Origin: Chytridium lagenaria
Lineage: Eukaryota; Chytridiomycota; Chytridiomycetes; Chytridiales; Chytridiaceae
DNA length: 64,000 nucleotides
Assembly (NCBI GenBank): GCA_025449115.1
Contig: JAHLKC010000147.1
Coordinates: 1 to 64,000, forward strand
Direction: 5' to 3'
In this document: positions 37,101 to 48,487 of the stretch, one piece after another
How positions within the stretch are numbered: the stretch's first letter is position 1
How the letters are laid out: every line of letters starts with the position of its first letter
Program-made: the position numbers and the translations under genes
The notes under the pieces: generated by a model
Told to the model about the DNA's origin: nothing
The model's database searches: none
Seen by the model: only the letters and a program-made list of their open reading frames with translations

Positions 37101-38300
37101 TGTTACGCCAATACGACGTCAAGACGGCGTTTCTCAACGGCAATCTCAAGGAGGAGATATACATCGAGCAACCAGAGGGTTTTGTGATTGTTGGGAAGGA
37201 AGACTGGGTTTGTCTTCTCTTGAAGACCTTGTATGGTTTGAAGCAATCACCTCTTGGATGGAACGAGGTGTTGGATGAGTTTCTCATCTCGATAGGCTTC
37301 ACACGTTCGCTCTCGGATCCCTGTCTTTACTACCGACGCAACGGCGAGAGGTTATCGTTACTGGTTGTCTATGTTGACGACCTAGTGCACGCGTGTCCTG
37401 ATCAGGAAGAGGCAGACGCGTTTCAAGACGATCTCAAGCGTCGGTTTACGGTCACAAGCCAGGGGGAGCCAAGATACGCGGTTGGAACCCAAGTTCGCTA
37501 CAATCAACACGAGAGGCATGTGCGTATCAAGCAGGAGGCCTATATCATCTCGATGATGAAGAAGCTACGAGTGCCAGAAGGACATCTCAAGAAGCTTCCG
37601 CTAAGGCCAGGAACGCGTCTCAGACGCGTTGAAGACAACGAGACTCCATTGGAAGAAGTGGAGGGACTAGCCTATCGAACTGTGGTCGGTTCATTGATGT
37701 ACGCGATGGTTAATTCGCGTCCCGACGTGGCATTTGCAGTTGGAATGCTGGCGCGCTACCAGGCGCGTCCTGGACACGAGCACTGGGAGTGTGCTCGTGA
37801 TTTAGTCGGGTATTTACAGTTGACGCGTAGCTTGGGCATAAGCTATTCGCGTCAAGGGAACAAGTTGAAGCTTGAAGGATTCAGCGACGCGGATCTTGGG
37901 AACGATCCGGACGAGAAGAAGTCAATCAGTGGATTCGTCATCATGCTGAATGGAGGAGCTGTGATGTGGGGTGCGCGTAAACAAGCGTCAGTAGCTGTTT
38001 CCAGCGCAGAGGCCGAGTATGTCGCGTTGAGTGAGGCATCGTCGGGCTCATCTGGTTGAAGCAGCTCTGGAGGAGATAGGATACTCCTTTGACGATCCAC
38101 CAACGCTTTGGTGTGATAACACGGCAGCAGAGGCCATTGCAAAGAACCCCATCATCAGCTCGAGGACGCGACACGTGGATCTTCGGTTCCACGCGGTTAG
38201 AGATCGCGTTGCCAAGCGTTTGCTTCAGGTGAGCACATTGGAACCAAGGAACAGCCTGCAGACATGCTCACGAAAATGGCTGGGGGTAGAGGTGTCGTGA
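34190..38300 (+). CDS. Gag-Pol polyprotein of copia-B (frame-broken)
   Basis: Gag: MVNQLKAARKAVSNEQH and zinc knuckle CFKCKKIGHYANKC (34700-34741). Protease: RWILDSGATHHM near 34976. Integrase: zinc-binding H-x-H/CxxC (WHRRMGHIS ... CKGCIEGK), catalytic region HVDLAGPM, VVDAS, DNGGEF, and YTPQQNGVAERMN. Then a long acidic spacer and the reverse transcriptase in one 610-codon frame (36227-38059), with YDVKTAFLNG and the active-site YVDDLVHA. RNase H follows (FSDADLGNDPDEKKS, ISSAEAEYVALSEA-like), with its end out of frame at 38060-38300. At least five frame changes are present, so this copy is not autonomous as written. Confidence 0.85.
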
Positions 38301-38373
38301 ACGTGGGGATCGGATGATATCAGAGATGGGGGAGCCAGAGAAGTCGTGAGTAAAGTTCACGAAAGGGGGAGAA

Positions 38374-38862
38374 TGTTGGGTTTCGCTCACTTGACTCACA
38401 GGACGCGTCAGGATCACTCGCACCATTAGTCCGCGGCGTCGGGCGCAACTAGAGTGCTCTGGAATTTACGCGTCGTTAGAGTTGAGCGCGAACGCGCCCA
38501 CTGGACTTCTAATTTACATTCTGGACTCATTTGAATTTCCACTTTGATTTACCTTCCTTGATTGGTTTATTTTCTTTATGCCAGTTTAATTATAACTCTA
38601 CCTGTTTGTGATTGGACATTCTCTTCTAGCCTTTATTCCCTTTGTTCCCGTCAAGGATCTCTGATTTGTTTATCTTTGTAGTGGAGAGTTTAACGCGTGA
38701 GTGTACACGTCTCCAATAGGTTTACCTTTGTGTTGTGTTCCTCTTTACTTGTTCCTTTTGTTTGAGTATTTAAGGACTCGTGTGTTGAGTCGAAATAAAT
38801 CAAGAAAGTTGTTCGAGCCAAAGTGCATTTAACTTTGTTTTAATTGAGCCCCGTGAACAACA
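38374..38862 (+). repeat. 3' LTR of copia-B
   Basis: Starts TGTTGGG directly after the purine tract. It contains a TATTTAAGGACTCG promoter-like stretch and AATAAATCAAG polyadenylation-like signal, and ends near CCGTGAACAACA. The right boundary is approximate. Confidence 0.7.
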
Positions 38863-38952
38863 AGTATTCAACAAGAGGAGCGTAAGAGTCTTGTCTACTT
38901 GTCTTTGGTCTTTGTCTTGCCTCTGTCTAAATGCCCGCAGGTTTGTTTTCTT
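38863..38952. other. Short non-element flank
   Basis: 90 bp between the copia-B LTR and the inverted copia-C LTR. Nothing recognised. Confidence 0.5.
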
Positions 38953-39312
38953 GGGGTTACAGGGCTCTTTGTAATTATAGTAATAAGCTTAATAAATATA
39001 TAATGAACTGGTAAACGAGGACTCCAGAGGTGACGACTAATTAATACTGATGACAACTAACTTATATTAATATAGCTTAAAACAATACATTATGATATGT
39101 GGGTGGCACTCCTAGCCTTAAGGTCTTCTGACTGTGCATCCCTCATTGTCCCAAACTTAACAGAATAAAAAAACTACGGGCGGGGTTTGGAACATATCAA
39201 ACTGACAATTTTTAACTTAAGTAATGAAGGCAAGAATTTAGACGGGGCAACAAAAGACTTAGACAAATTTAAATGCGGGTGAGTAAACAAAATAGAAAGT
39301 TGAAACCCAACA
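38953..39312 (-). repeat. 3' LTR of copy 3 (LTR type C)
   Basis: Near-identical to the LTR at 48131-48487; the last few bases (TACA) of the canonical end are missing or changed at 38953. Confidence 0.8.
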
Positions 39313-39878
39313 TTCTCCCCCTCAGCTTTCTAAACGTGCAGTTTTACTCAGCTACTTTAACCATCCCAAACTTAGCGCGTAATTCTTCAAACTGAGTTCG
39401 CGGTAATGCTTTCGTAAACAAATCCGCAGGTTGTAACTTCGTGTTAAGGTATTCAACGCGTATCTTCTTCGCGTTAACTCTGTCTCTGATGACGTGAAAC
39501 CTTCTGTCCACATGGCGAGAACTCAGTGAAATGATTGGCGTGCTGGCTAGCGCGTTTGCCGTCGTGTTGTCGCCATAAATGACTGGTGCGTCGTTAAATG
39601 AGTATCCTAGCTCCCCCAGAAGCTGACTAACCCAAATCATATGTGATGATGCCTCACTCAAGGAGACATATTCAGCTTCGGCAGTAGACTGAGCCGTTGT
39701 CGCTTGCTTCTTAGTTCCCCACACAACAGCTCCCCCATTCAAAGTGATCACAAATCCACTAGTAGACTTCATGTCTGCCGGGTCCGTTCCCATGTTGGCA
39801 TCGGCATAACCCACCAATTCCAGTTTCTCTCGACGTGAGTATTGAATCCCCAGCTGCTTCGTTTGCTGAAGATATCCA
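38953..39878 (-). mobile_element. Detached 3' end of copia copy 3 (RNase H plus 3' LTR), on the minus strand
   Basis: Minus-strand RNase H (YADANMGTDPADMKSTSGFV..., stop at 39344), purine tract, and an LTR of the same subtype as 48131-48487, including the shared GTTTACTCACCCGC and GGAGTCC blocks. It breaks at 39878 in the middle of the codon series for ACGYLQQT-type sequence. Joined to the break at 57174 it restores the reading frame exactly, so it is the missing end of that element. Confidence 0.85.
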
Positions 39879-40277
39879 TGTTGGGTCTATTTCATCTTTC
39901 TATTTTGTTTCACTCACCCACATTCGTTATTTTGTCTAAGTTATTTTTCCCCCGAACCTATTTGTTTACGCGTTATTTTAAGTTTTGAGTTGATCAGTTT
40001 ATTGAGCTCCTCATTCCATTTGAGGAAGCGTTAATCCCTTTAACCTTATTACTTTATGTTTTATTTATGATACGTAATTGGAGGGATTTACGGGTCATGA
40101 GTTCTGGTGTAAATCCCCACCCTCTACATGTATTGCGAAAGTAGTTAACATTAATATATGGAAGTTTCGTAGTAATTACCTCCCTGTCACCGCTGGAGAC
40201 TCCATCACTATTCTTTATAGTTTAATTCCTTTATTAATATTATAATTTAATTACAATTGAGCCCCGTAACCCCTACA
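39879..40277 (+). repeat. 5' LTR of copy 2 (type A)
   Basis: 399 bp. Closer to the copy 4 LTRs than to its own partner at several diagnostic bases. Confidence 0.9.
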
Positions 40278-40291
40278 AGTGGTAGCACTTC
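40278..40291 (+). other. Primer-binding-site candidate of copy 2
   Basis: AGTGGTAGCACTTC directly after the LTR. TGGTAGC would pair with a tRNA ending GCTACCA. The same sequence follows the 5' LTRs of copies 3, 4 and 5. The tRNA cannot be named. Confidence 0.5.
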
Positions 40292-40394
40292 ACCTGGTTG
40301 GAAGGAGGAGTGAATCGATCCATTTGAGGGCCGAAGAGTAAAAGAGAAAAGAGCGTTTATCCCAAGAAAGAAAGCAAGCTGTCAACACGAGAAG

Positions 40395-43300
40395 ATGACG
40401 AAAGAAAACGACGACAAACCGGTGATGTTTGATGGGACACAGTTCCACATCTGGAAGTACCGCATGATCGGGTACTTGAAAGGCAAAGGCCTTTGGAAGA
40501 TCGTCGAGAAGGGCTGGACGCCCTATGCAGTCGTTGACACGCCTACAAATGCCGAAAAGAAGACTAGGTTAGAAGAAGAAGACCTGGACATGAAAGCAAA
40601 AGAGAATCGAATCAAGAGTTCACGACATCATCTTACCGTTGAACAGGATGAATCCACGGCAAAGGCGACGTGGGATAAAATATCGAGACCTATGAGAGAA
40701 AGGCTCAGACGAACAGAAACGCGATTAGACGCAAACTCACGAACTTGAAGATGAAAGAAGAAGACGACTTAAAGACTTACATCGCGGAGGTCTCGTCAAC
40801 CATTCAGCAACTGAAGGCAGCGGGGGAAGACACGGCAACCCCGCAACACATCTCCATCCTCTTGACGACCCTCCCGGAAGCATACGACATCATAGTCAAT
40901 CTCCTCGAGAACGAACCCAAAGCCGAGGCTGACTATGCCTATGTCGTTGGAAAGCTGTTAGATCATGAAACGAAATGAAAGAGAGAAAGAAAGAAAATGA
41001 AGAGAATGAAGGCGCTCAGGCTCACGCTGCGGGACGCTACAATAATCAACAACAAAGACACCGCGGCGGCGAGGACCGAGAATGCTACAATTGCGGAAAG
41101 AAAGGCCACTTAGCAAGAGACTGTTGGAGCGCGAGAAGAAATAACGACAACAGAAATGAAAGAGACAACGAACCCAAGCTCAACCTGCGGCTGCAGGAAG
41201 AGGCTTTTACCGAGGAAGAGGTCGCGGTGGTTTCCGTGGTCGAGGAGGACGCGGAAGAGGAGGTCGAGGCCGAGGTGGTTGGAATCGAGGACCTAATGCA
41301 AACCTGGCAAACCAAAACAACAATCAGAACATCAACAACGGAGGAAATCCTGTGGTATTCGTTGCAGCAGTACCTACCGTCAACATGAGCTCGGAAGGCG
41401 GTCCGCAGACTAGAGACACCAGATGGATGTTAGACTCTGGAGCCACTCACCACATGACGTTCCAGCGCAACATCCTGTCGAACTACCGCTCCATCCAGTG
41501 CAACATCAGCACTGCCGACAACAACAGCAATCTTGAATCCCGTGGAGTTGGTGACTGTGAAGTGAAGATTAGAAACGGTGAAAGAACAGGAACGTTAATA
41601 CTCAAGAACGTGTTATACGTACCAAACATCGGACGGAACCTGATCTCGCTTGGGATGGCGAGAAAGAAGGATCTTGACATATTCCCGAAGGACGACGGAT
41701 ACGACCTTAAACCAAAGAAAGAACCGTCAGCACAAGCACTTGCAACGTTCACCTACAGCAGCAAAGAGAACTCATTTACCTTGATCAAGTCATCGAATTC
41801 AAGCCAAGCACCCTCAGCAAAGGCGAGAAGCTCTGACACCGCACCAGTGGCACTTGCGGATGGGTCATCTAGGAAAGAAGGGAGTGAAGAAGTTAATGAA
41901 GGTAGCGAAGGGAGTCAAGATGACGAATGAAGACGACACTTACCTGTGTGAGGGTTGTGTTGATGGGAAAATGACAAGGACATCATTTCCTGACAAACCC
42001 GACGAGTTGAAAGCCAAGGAGCCTCTCGAGAAAATCCACGTTGACATCGTTGGACCTATGAAGACCGCGTCAAATGGCGGCGCACGTTACTTCCTCACCA
42101 TCGTCGATAGCGCGACAAACTACGTTACCGTTTACCTGTGCAAGAAGAAGAATGAGTCATTCAAGTTCATCAAAAGTTTTAAAGAAGAAGCCGAGAAGAA
42201 AATCAAAAGGAAGCTCATTGAAATCGTGGCAGACAACGGCGGCGAATTCAACAACAAACTAATGAAGGATTGGTGCTTAGAGCATGGGATTCGACTTACG
42301 TTCACCATGCCGTACACACCGCAACAGAACGGTGTTGCCGAACGGATGAACAGGACCTTGAACGAGAGGTCTAAAAGCATGTTAAGTTCTTCAAAACTCG
42401 AAACGCGTTTTTGGGGTGAAGCCGTGATGGCTGCAGCTTACCTCATTAACCGATCACCAACCCGAACGAACGAACAAGATGCAACGCCGCTTGAGAGATT
42501 CGCTGGAGTGAAACCTGACTTGTCGAGACTTCGTGGTTGGGGTTGCCTGGCACTCGTCTTGATACCCAAGCAGCAACGAAAGAAGGGAGATTTAACGCAC
42601 GACGGTGTGCTCTCGTTGGGTATGAGCCGCTGGGCTATCGCCTTTGGGATTTGCAAACGAATAAGTTGGTTAGAAGCAAGTCAGTGATTTTTAACGAGGG
42701 AGTAATGGCGGCGGAAGCAGAGAAGGGAGAATCAAAGTTTGAAGGGGAGGTTCAAGAATGGAAAAACGACTAGACTTACCGGATTACTCTACAGACTCGT
42801 CAAGCTCTGGTGGAGTGAAGTTGACACGGCGATAATGACGAAGAGTCTGAAGATGAAGATGATAATGTTAGTTATCATACACCCGATCGCGACGACGATG
42901 AAGATGAAGAAAGAGAGGAACCTCACTCACCTACGGTTCGTCGATCCGGTGGAAGAAGAGTTCCAAACTTCCGTGAAGACCTGGATGAGCCATACGAAAC
43001 ATCCCTTCGAAGGTCATCACGGAACAAGAAGAAGCCTGGAGAGTTTTGGACGGTTAGACCATCAGCAAACACGGCATCGTTAGAAGATGACGACGAACCA
43101 AAGACCTACCAGGAAGCGATGGGTAGGAAGGAGAAGGACGAGTGGAGGAAAGCGATGGAGGAAGAAATGAAAAGTTTGTTGAGATGGGAACATGGAGGTT
43201 GGTTCCCCGACCTAAAGGGAGAAAGATTATTAAATCAGGATGGGTGTACAAAACAAAGCGAGATGAGTTGGGAAATCTCGATAAACGAAAGCGAGATTTG

Positions 43301-44660
43301 TTGCTAAAGGCTACTCGCAGAAACAAGGAATCGACTATGACGAGAAATTCGCACCCGTCATCAAGCAAGCACGTTGAGAGTGATGCTTGCGGTCGCTTGT
43401 CAAGAAAACATGGAGATTCGACAATACGACGTCAAGACCGCGTTCTTGAATGGGAAGTTGGAAGATCATGAGATATATATTGAACAGCCTGAAGGATTCG
43501 TCGTTGAAGGGAAGGAGACTGGGTGTGCCTGTGCATGAAGAGTCTCTACGGACTCGTTCAAGCACCAATGTGTTTCAACACCGACTTGAACACGTCCAAG
43601 TCGACGAGGAGAAGTTTACTCGGTCAGCGGCGGATCCATGCCTTTATTACAAGCGAAACGGCAAGGATCTCACCTTGAAGGGAGTTTACGTCGATGATAT
43701 CATAGAAGCGTCGACGAGCAAGGAGGAATTAGATCGATCAGAAAAAACGATTCATGAGACGTTACCGAGGTACAAGAGCATCAAGTTTTCGATACGTCCT
43801 GGGGTGGCAATGTCGATATGATCGTGTAAAAGGGAAGATTGTGGTGTTCCAGCAGAGATACATCGAAACGATGGGTCAAAAGCTGGAATTACCGAAAACT
43901 CTTTTACACTATACTCCAATGGACGCCGTGAAGAAACTCCTGAAGAACATGGAAGGGGAGATAATGAAAACGAACGAGAAGAATCAAGGATACCGACAGT
44001 ACACTGGATCTTTAATGCATGCGATGATTGGAACTCGACCTGATATAGCATTCGCGCTTGGAATGAGCGCTAGGTTTCAAGAGAACCCTTACCCAGCGCA
44101 TTGGGATGCGCTTTTACCGAACTTGTGGATACTTACAGCAAACGAAGCAATTGGGTATTCAGTATACTAGAAAGGACAAGCTGGAATTGGTGGGATATGC
44201 AGACGCCGACATGGGAACGGATCCAGACGACATGAAGTCAACGAGTGGTTTTGTGATCACGTTAAACGGGGGAGCTGTGGTGTGGGGAACGAAGAAACAA
44301 GCAACGACGGCCCAGTCTACCGCAGAAGCTGAATATGTTTCACTTAGTGAAGCATCGTCACATATGATATGGGTTAGCCAACTTCTGGGGGAGTTGGGTT
44401 ATACGTTTAATGACCCCCCGGTGATTTACGGCGACAACACGACAGCAAATTCCCTCGCCAGCACGCCGATAATATCGCAAAGTTCACGACACGTGGATAG
44501 AAGGTTCCACGTCATACGAGATAGGGTTAACGCGAAGAAAATACGCGTGGAGTACCTGAACACGAAAGAGCAACCTGCAGACTTGTTTACGAAAGCTTTG
44601 CCGCGAACGAAGTTTGAAGAATTACGAGCAAAGTTTGGGATGGTTAAAGTGGTTGATTAA
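40395..44660 (+). CDS. Gag-Pol polyprotein of copia copy 2 (frame-broken)
   Basis: Start MTKENDDKPVMFDGTQFHIW. Gag (UBN2-type), zinc knuckle CYNCGKKGHLARDC near 41083, and RGRGG-type Arg/Gly region in another frame. Protease MLDSGATHHM near 41427. Integrase with CEGCVDGK, IVADNGGEF and TPQQNGVAERMNR. RT with VYVDDIIEAS near 43685. RNase H in 44106-44660 with VGYADADMGTDPDD and EAEYVSLSEASSH. Frame changes occur in gag (about 40610), near 40975, 41860, 42590, 42770 and within RT. It aligns almost base for base with copy 5. Confidence 0.88.
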
Positions 44661-44691
44661 AACTGCAAGGTTAGAAAGCTGAGGGGGAGAA

Positions 44692-45092
44692 TGTTGGGTT
44701 TATTCATCTTTCTATTTTGTTTCACTCACCCACATTCGTTATTTTGTCTAAGTTATTTTTCCCCCGAACCTATTTGTTTACGCGTTATTTTAAGTTTTGA
44801 GTTGATCAGTTTATTGAGCTCCTCATTCCATTTGAGGAAGCGTTAATCCCCTTAACCTTATTACTTTATGTTTTATTTATGATACGTAATTGGAGGGATT
44901 TACGGGTCATGAGTTCTGGTGTAAATCCCCACCCTCTACATGTATTGCGAGAAGTAGTTAACATTAATACATGGAAGTTTCGTAGTAATTACATCTCTGT
45001 CACCGCTGGAGACTCCATCACTATTCTTTATAGATTAATTCCCTTTATTAATATTTATAATTTAATTACAATTGAGCCCCGTAACCCCTACA
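44692..45092 (+). repeat. 3' LTR of copy 2 (type A)
   Basis: 401 bp. Agrees with the LTRs of copy 5 at the diagnostic positions checked. Confidence 0.92.
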
Positions 45093-45672
45093 AAGACAAA
45101 TTAGTAGGTTCACTTTCATTAACAGAAGAGAAGTAACGCTACGATCAAGAAGAAACGAAAACTCACCCATCAAGAGCCCTCAAAACACTCCATCCCATCT
45201 CCACTGACCCCTCTAATATTCTTCTCCTTCGCAACTGCATCCATCATATCCTCAAGCTGCTCATTTGTCGGCACCTTCCCATCCACAAGTGCCTTATAAG
45301 CCGCAATTAATCTCATAAAAACAGGTGGCTGCTCAAGCATCGACGACCTCCTATCAAACGCAGGAGCTCTTTGTCTGACTGTGCCCGGGGAAGGGTAATG
45401 CAGAGCAACGCGAGGGTCATGCGGAAGACGGGACTAGGACTCGCTGAGATCTCCACCGGTCCTTGTTGGGCCGAGGTAAGGTTGAGTGACGCGGCATCCC
45501 GATGGACCCGAGGAAACAGCACCAGTGATGTTTCCACCAACATTTCGGGAAAACTGGGAGGTATGAGATGGGGAAGAAGAATTGAATATGCACTTACAGC
45601 TTCGAGACGGTCTTTCAGGCTTTGAGTGTCAGCGGTGTGAACCCCACTCAGTTTGTAGTCTGCGGTAGGCAT
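45093..45672 (-). pseudogene. 5' exons of a disrupted host gene (other half at 62403-63432)
   Basis: Exon 1 from ATG 45672 (MPTADYKLSGVHTADTQSLK) ends in a GTAAGT donor. Exon 2 begins FSRNVGGNITGAVSSGPSG after a CCCAG acceptor and runs to a GTGAG donor at 45166. An in-frame TAG interrupts it near 45438, before RLPHDPRVALHYPSPGTV and LEQPPVFMRLIAAYKALVDG. The following intron is cut at 45093 by copy 2. Its continuation, with the same target duplication, sits at 62403 on the other strand. Joining them gives an 85-nt intron with branch-like CTACTAAT and 3' end TTTCTAG. Function unrecognised. The exon 2 stretch FMRLIAAYKALVDGKVPTNE has the feel of fungal helical-repeat proteins (HAM1-like), but I would not name it. 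Confidence 0.7.
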
Positions 45673-45839
45673 GGCAATGAAATTATGAAAAGAAGCAACA
45701 AGGGGATAAAGAAGCGGACGGGACAGCTTTTATAAAAAACGTTAAAGCCTAAGTGGTGGTTGGCCGTCCCCCGGGCTCTCCCGTCATGCATGATGGATGG
45801 ATGCCTCCAACTGGGTGACAATTTGGTGGAATTGATAAA

Positions 45840-46445
45840 TGGGCAATGCTTTCGTAAACAAATCTGCAGGTTGTAACTTCGTGTTAAGGTAATCAACGCG
45901 TATCTTCTTCGCGTTCACTCTGTCTCTGATAACGTGAAACCTCCTTTCCACATGGCGAGAACTCTGTGAAATAATTGGCGTGCTGGCAACAGCGTAGGCG
46001 GTAGTGTTATCCCCATAAAATACTGGTGGGTCATTGAACGAATCTCCCAGCTCCCCCAAAAGTGGACTAACCCAAAACATATGAGACAACACCTCACTCA
46101 GCGGAACGAATTCTGCTTCAGCTGTAAACTGAGCCGTCGTTGCCTGTTTCTTAGTTCCCCACACAACAGCTCCCCCATTCAGTGTGATCACAAATCCACT
46201 GGTTGACTTCATCTCTGCCGGATCCGTCCCCATGTTGGCGTCCGCATATCCCAACAATTCTAGTTGCTCTCTTCTCGATACTGAATCCCCAGTTGCTTAG
46301 TTTGTTGAAGATATCCTCAAGTGCGGTAAAGCGCATTCCAATGCGCAGGGTAAGGGTTCTCTTGGAATCTTGCGGCCCTACCCAGTGCAAACGCGATATC
46401 TGGTCGCGTTCCAATCATGGCATGCATCAAGATCCAGTGGAACGC
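45840..46445 (-). mobile_element. Copia family fragment (RT end to RNase H), minus strand
   Basis: The minus strand encodes YADANMGTDPAEMKSTSGFV, KKQATTAQFTAEAEF and YLNTKLQPADLFTKALP. Upstream pieces match the RT end (AYRTCGY/ALGRAAR-type region near 46320-46440). No LTR is attached. Several substitutions relative to the other copies mark it as older. Confidence 0.8.
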
Positions 46446-46696
46446 TTCCGAAACCCCCTAATGTCCGGGTTTGTCAATTTTGCAAACGGTTGGTCAAACA
46501 CGTTTGCAAAGATATTTAGCACTCATTTTAAACGGATCGTCAAAGTTTGCCGAGACCAAAAAACGATCTCGGCAAACTCGAAATTTTCAAATACATTTGC
46601 AGATTCTGGTCTTGCCCACGTTAAAAGCATCCCTTGTACGAAAGTGTCCGCCTTCTCAAAGATGCCGCCGGAACCCGTCACTTCCAAACTAAAAGG
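46446..46696. other. Non-element sequence, nothing recognised
   Basis: Contains short inverted words (AACGGATCGTC / GACC...CGATCTCGGCAAAC) but no recognised feature. Confidence 0.4.
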
Positions 46697-47026
46697 TGTT
46701 GGGTTTCGCTCTCTTGACTCACAAGGACGCTCAGGATCACTCGCACCATTAGTCCGCGGCGTCGGGCGCACTAGAGTGCTCTGGAATTTACGCGTCGTTA
46801 GAGTTGAGTGCGAACGCGCCCACTGGACTTCTAATTTACATTCTGGACTCATTTGAATTTCCACTTTGATTTACCTTCCTTGATTGGTTTATTTTCTTTA
46901 TGCCAGTTTAATTATAACTCTACCTGTTTGGGATTGGACATTCCCTTCACCCTTTTTTCTCTTTGTTCCCGTTAAGGCTTTTGGATTTGTTTACCTTTAT
47001 CTTTGGAGAACAAAACGAGTGAGTGC
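46697..47026 (+). repeat. Partial copia-B LTR
   Basis: Begins TGTTGGGTTTCGCTC and follows the LTR at 38374 closely for about 330 bp, then breaks into copia coding sequence. It has no downstream half. Confidence 0.8.
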
Positions 47027-47029
47027 ACG

Positions 47030-48093
47030 CAACAGGCAGCAGCTTACCTCATTAACCGTTCCCCAATCCGTACAAATGAAGTGACGCTACACAGCTTGAA
47101 ACATTCGCCGGAGTCAAACCGGCCTTGTCGAGATTGAGGGGGGTGTGGATGCTTAGCACTTGTTTTGATTCCCAAGCAGCAGCGGAAAAAAGGGCGATTT
47201 TAACGCGCGACACTGCGCTCCTGTTGGGTATGAACCGTTGGGTTACGCCTGTGGGATTTGGAAACAAACAAGCTGGTCAGAAGCAAATCCGTCATCTTTA
47301 ACGAAGGGGTGATGGTTGCTGAATCAGAGAAGGGAGATTCAAAAGTTTGAAGGGGAGGTTCAAGAGTGGAAAGCCGACTTGGTTTTACCTGATTATTCCA
47401 CAGACTCGTCAAGCTCTGGTGGAAGCAAAGCGGATACGGCAGTGGATGATGAGGAATCTGAAGATGATGAAGATGATAATGTTAGTTATTGTAGGGGTTA
47501 CGGGGCTCAAATGTAATAAAATATAATGAATTAATAAAGAGAATTAAACTATAAAATGGTGATGGAGTCTCCAGAGGTAACTTAAACCTACTTACGATGA
47601 AACTTCCATGTATTAATATTAACTACTTTTCGCAATACATGTAGGAGATGGGGATTTACACCAGAACTCATGATCCGTAAATCCCTCCTTTTACGTGTCA
47701 TAAACTAAACATGAAATAATAAAGTTAAGTGATTAACGCATCCTCACATGGAATGAGGAGCTCAATAAACTGATCAAATCAAAACTTAAAATAACGCGTA
47801 AACACATAAGGTTTGAGGAAAAATAACTTAGACAAAAAAAACGAATGTGGGTGAGAAAACAAAATAGAAAGATGAATAAACCCAACAGTTATCACACTCC
47901 TGACCGCGGCGAATTTGAAGAAGAAGATAGAGAGAACCCGCTCACCTACTGTTCGACGTTCTGGTGGTCGTCGCGTACCAAACTTCCGTGAAGACCTGGA
48001 TGAACCACACGAGACATCTCTTCGAAGATCAACACAAAACAAGAAGAAACCTGGAGACTTTTGGACGGTCAAGCCATCGGCAAAACGCCATCG
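47030..48093 (+). mobile_element. Copia fragment (integrase end to spacer), split by a solo LTR
   Basis: Pieces equivalent to the integrase end (AAYLINRSP, ATQLETFAGVKP-like) and the acidic spacer (SSSGGSKADTAVDDEESEDD, then RRSGGRRVPNFREDLDEPH-like). It is interrupted at 47490-47887; the two sides are continuous once the LTR and one GTTAT are removed. Confidence 0.8.
47490..47887 (-). repeat. Solo LTR, type A, with 5-bp target duplication GTTAT
   Basis: TGTAGGGGTTACGG...AAACCCAACA flanked by GTTAT at 47485-47489 and 47888-47892. A complete LTR without internal sequence, the product of LTR-LTR recombination. Confidence 0.92.
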
Positions 48094-48130
48094 GAGACGC
48101 GTATACTCACGCGTTAAACTCTCCATTACA
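48094..48130 (-). repeat. Short inverted piece of copia-B LTR
   Basis: GGAGACGCGTATACTCACGC and AAACTCTCCA are the reverse complement of the copia-B LTR around 38686-38722. It shows the copy 3 insertion site was already rearranged repeat DNA. Confidence 0.6.
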
Positions 48131-48487
48131 TGTTGGGTTTCATCTTTCTATTTGTTTACTCACCCGCATTTAAATTTGTCTAAGTCTTTTGTTGCCCGTC
48201 TAAATTCTTGCCTTCATTACTTAGTTAAATATTGTCAGTTTGATATGTTCCAAACCCAGCCCGTAGTTTATTTATTATGTTTTGGGACAATGAGGGATGC
48301 AACAGTCAGAAGACCTTAAGGCTAGGAGTGCACCCACATATCATAATGTATTGTTTTAAGCTATAATAATATAAGTTAGTTGTCATCAGTATTAACTAGT
48401 CGTCACCTCTGGAGTCCTTGTTTACCAGTTCATTGTATATTTATTAAGCTTATTACTATAATTACAAAGAGCCCCGTAACCCCTACA
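48131..48487 (+). repeat. 5' LTR of copy 3 (type C)
   Basis: 357 bp, TGTTGGG...CCCCTACA. Shares ends with type A but has a different middle (GACAATGAGGGATGC, GTCGTCACCTCTGG). Confidence 0.9.

Larger units (their letters stand above)
34080..38862 (+). mobile_element. Ty1/copia retrotransposon family B, 5'-truncated, with 3' LTR
   Basis: Gag-Pol order GAG-PR-IN-RT-RH, the copia order. The polypurine tract GAAAGGGGGAGAA (38361-38373) precedes the 3' LTR, which begins TGTTGGGTTTCGC at 38374 and ends near AACAACA at 38862. No matching 5' LTR is found before the gag remnants at about 34080-34400, so the left end is lost. The codon style, with frequent GACGCG/ACGCGT, differs from the other copia family in the window. 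A partial LTR of the same family lies at 46697-47026. Confidence 0.85.
39879..45092 (+). mobile_element. Ty1/copia copy 2 (family A), with both LTRs
   Basis: LTRs 39879-40277 and 44692-45092, both TGTTGGG...CCCCTACA. Primer-binding-like AGTGGTAGCACTTC follows the 5' LTR and AGCTGAGGGGGAGAA precedes the 3' LTR. The flanks do not match: ATCCA on the left (39874-39878), AAGAC on the right (45093-45097). They are the reverse complements of the flanks of copy 5 (TGGAT and GTCTT). The 5' LTR also differs from the 3' LTR at several positions (TTAATATATGG versus TTAATACATGG; ACCTCCCTG versus ACATCTCTG), so this is probably a chimera formed by recombination. Confidence 0.92.

Noticed and set aside
39344..39878. 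A separate, truncated copia insertion next to copy 2
   Set aside because: It has the same LTR type as copy 3 and continues its reading frame exactly at the shared TGGAT, so it is the displaced end of copy 3.
45093..45672. Naming the disrupted host gene as HAM1-like
   Set aside because: Only one short stretch is reminiscent of that family and the rest is not recognisable, so no symbol or function is assigned.
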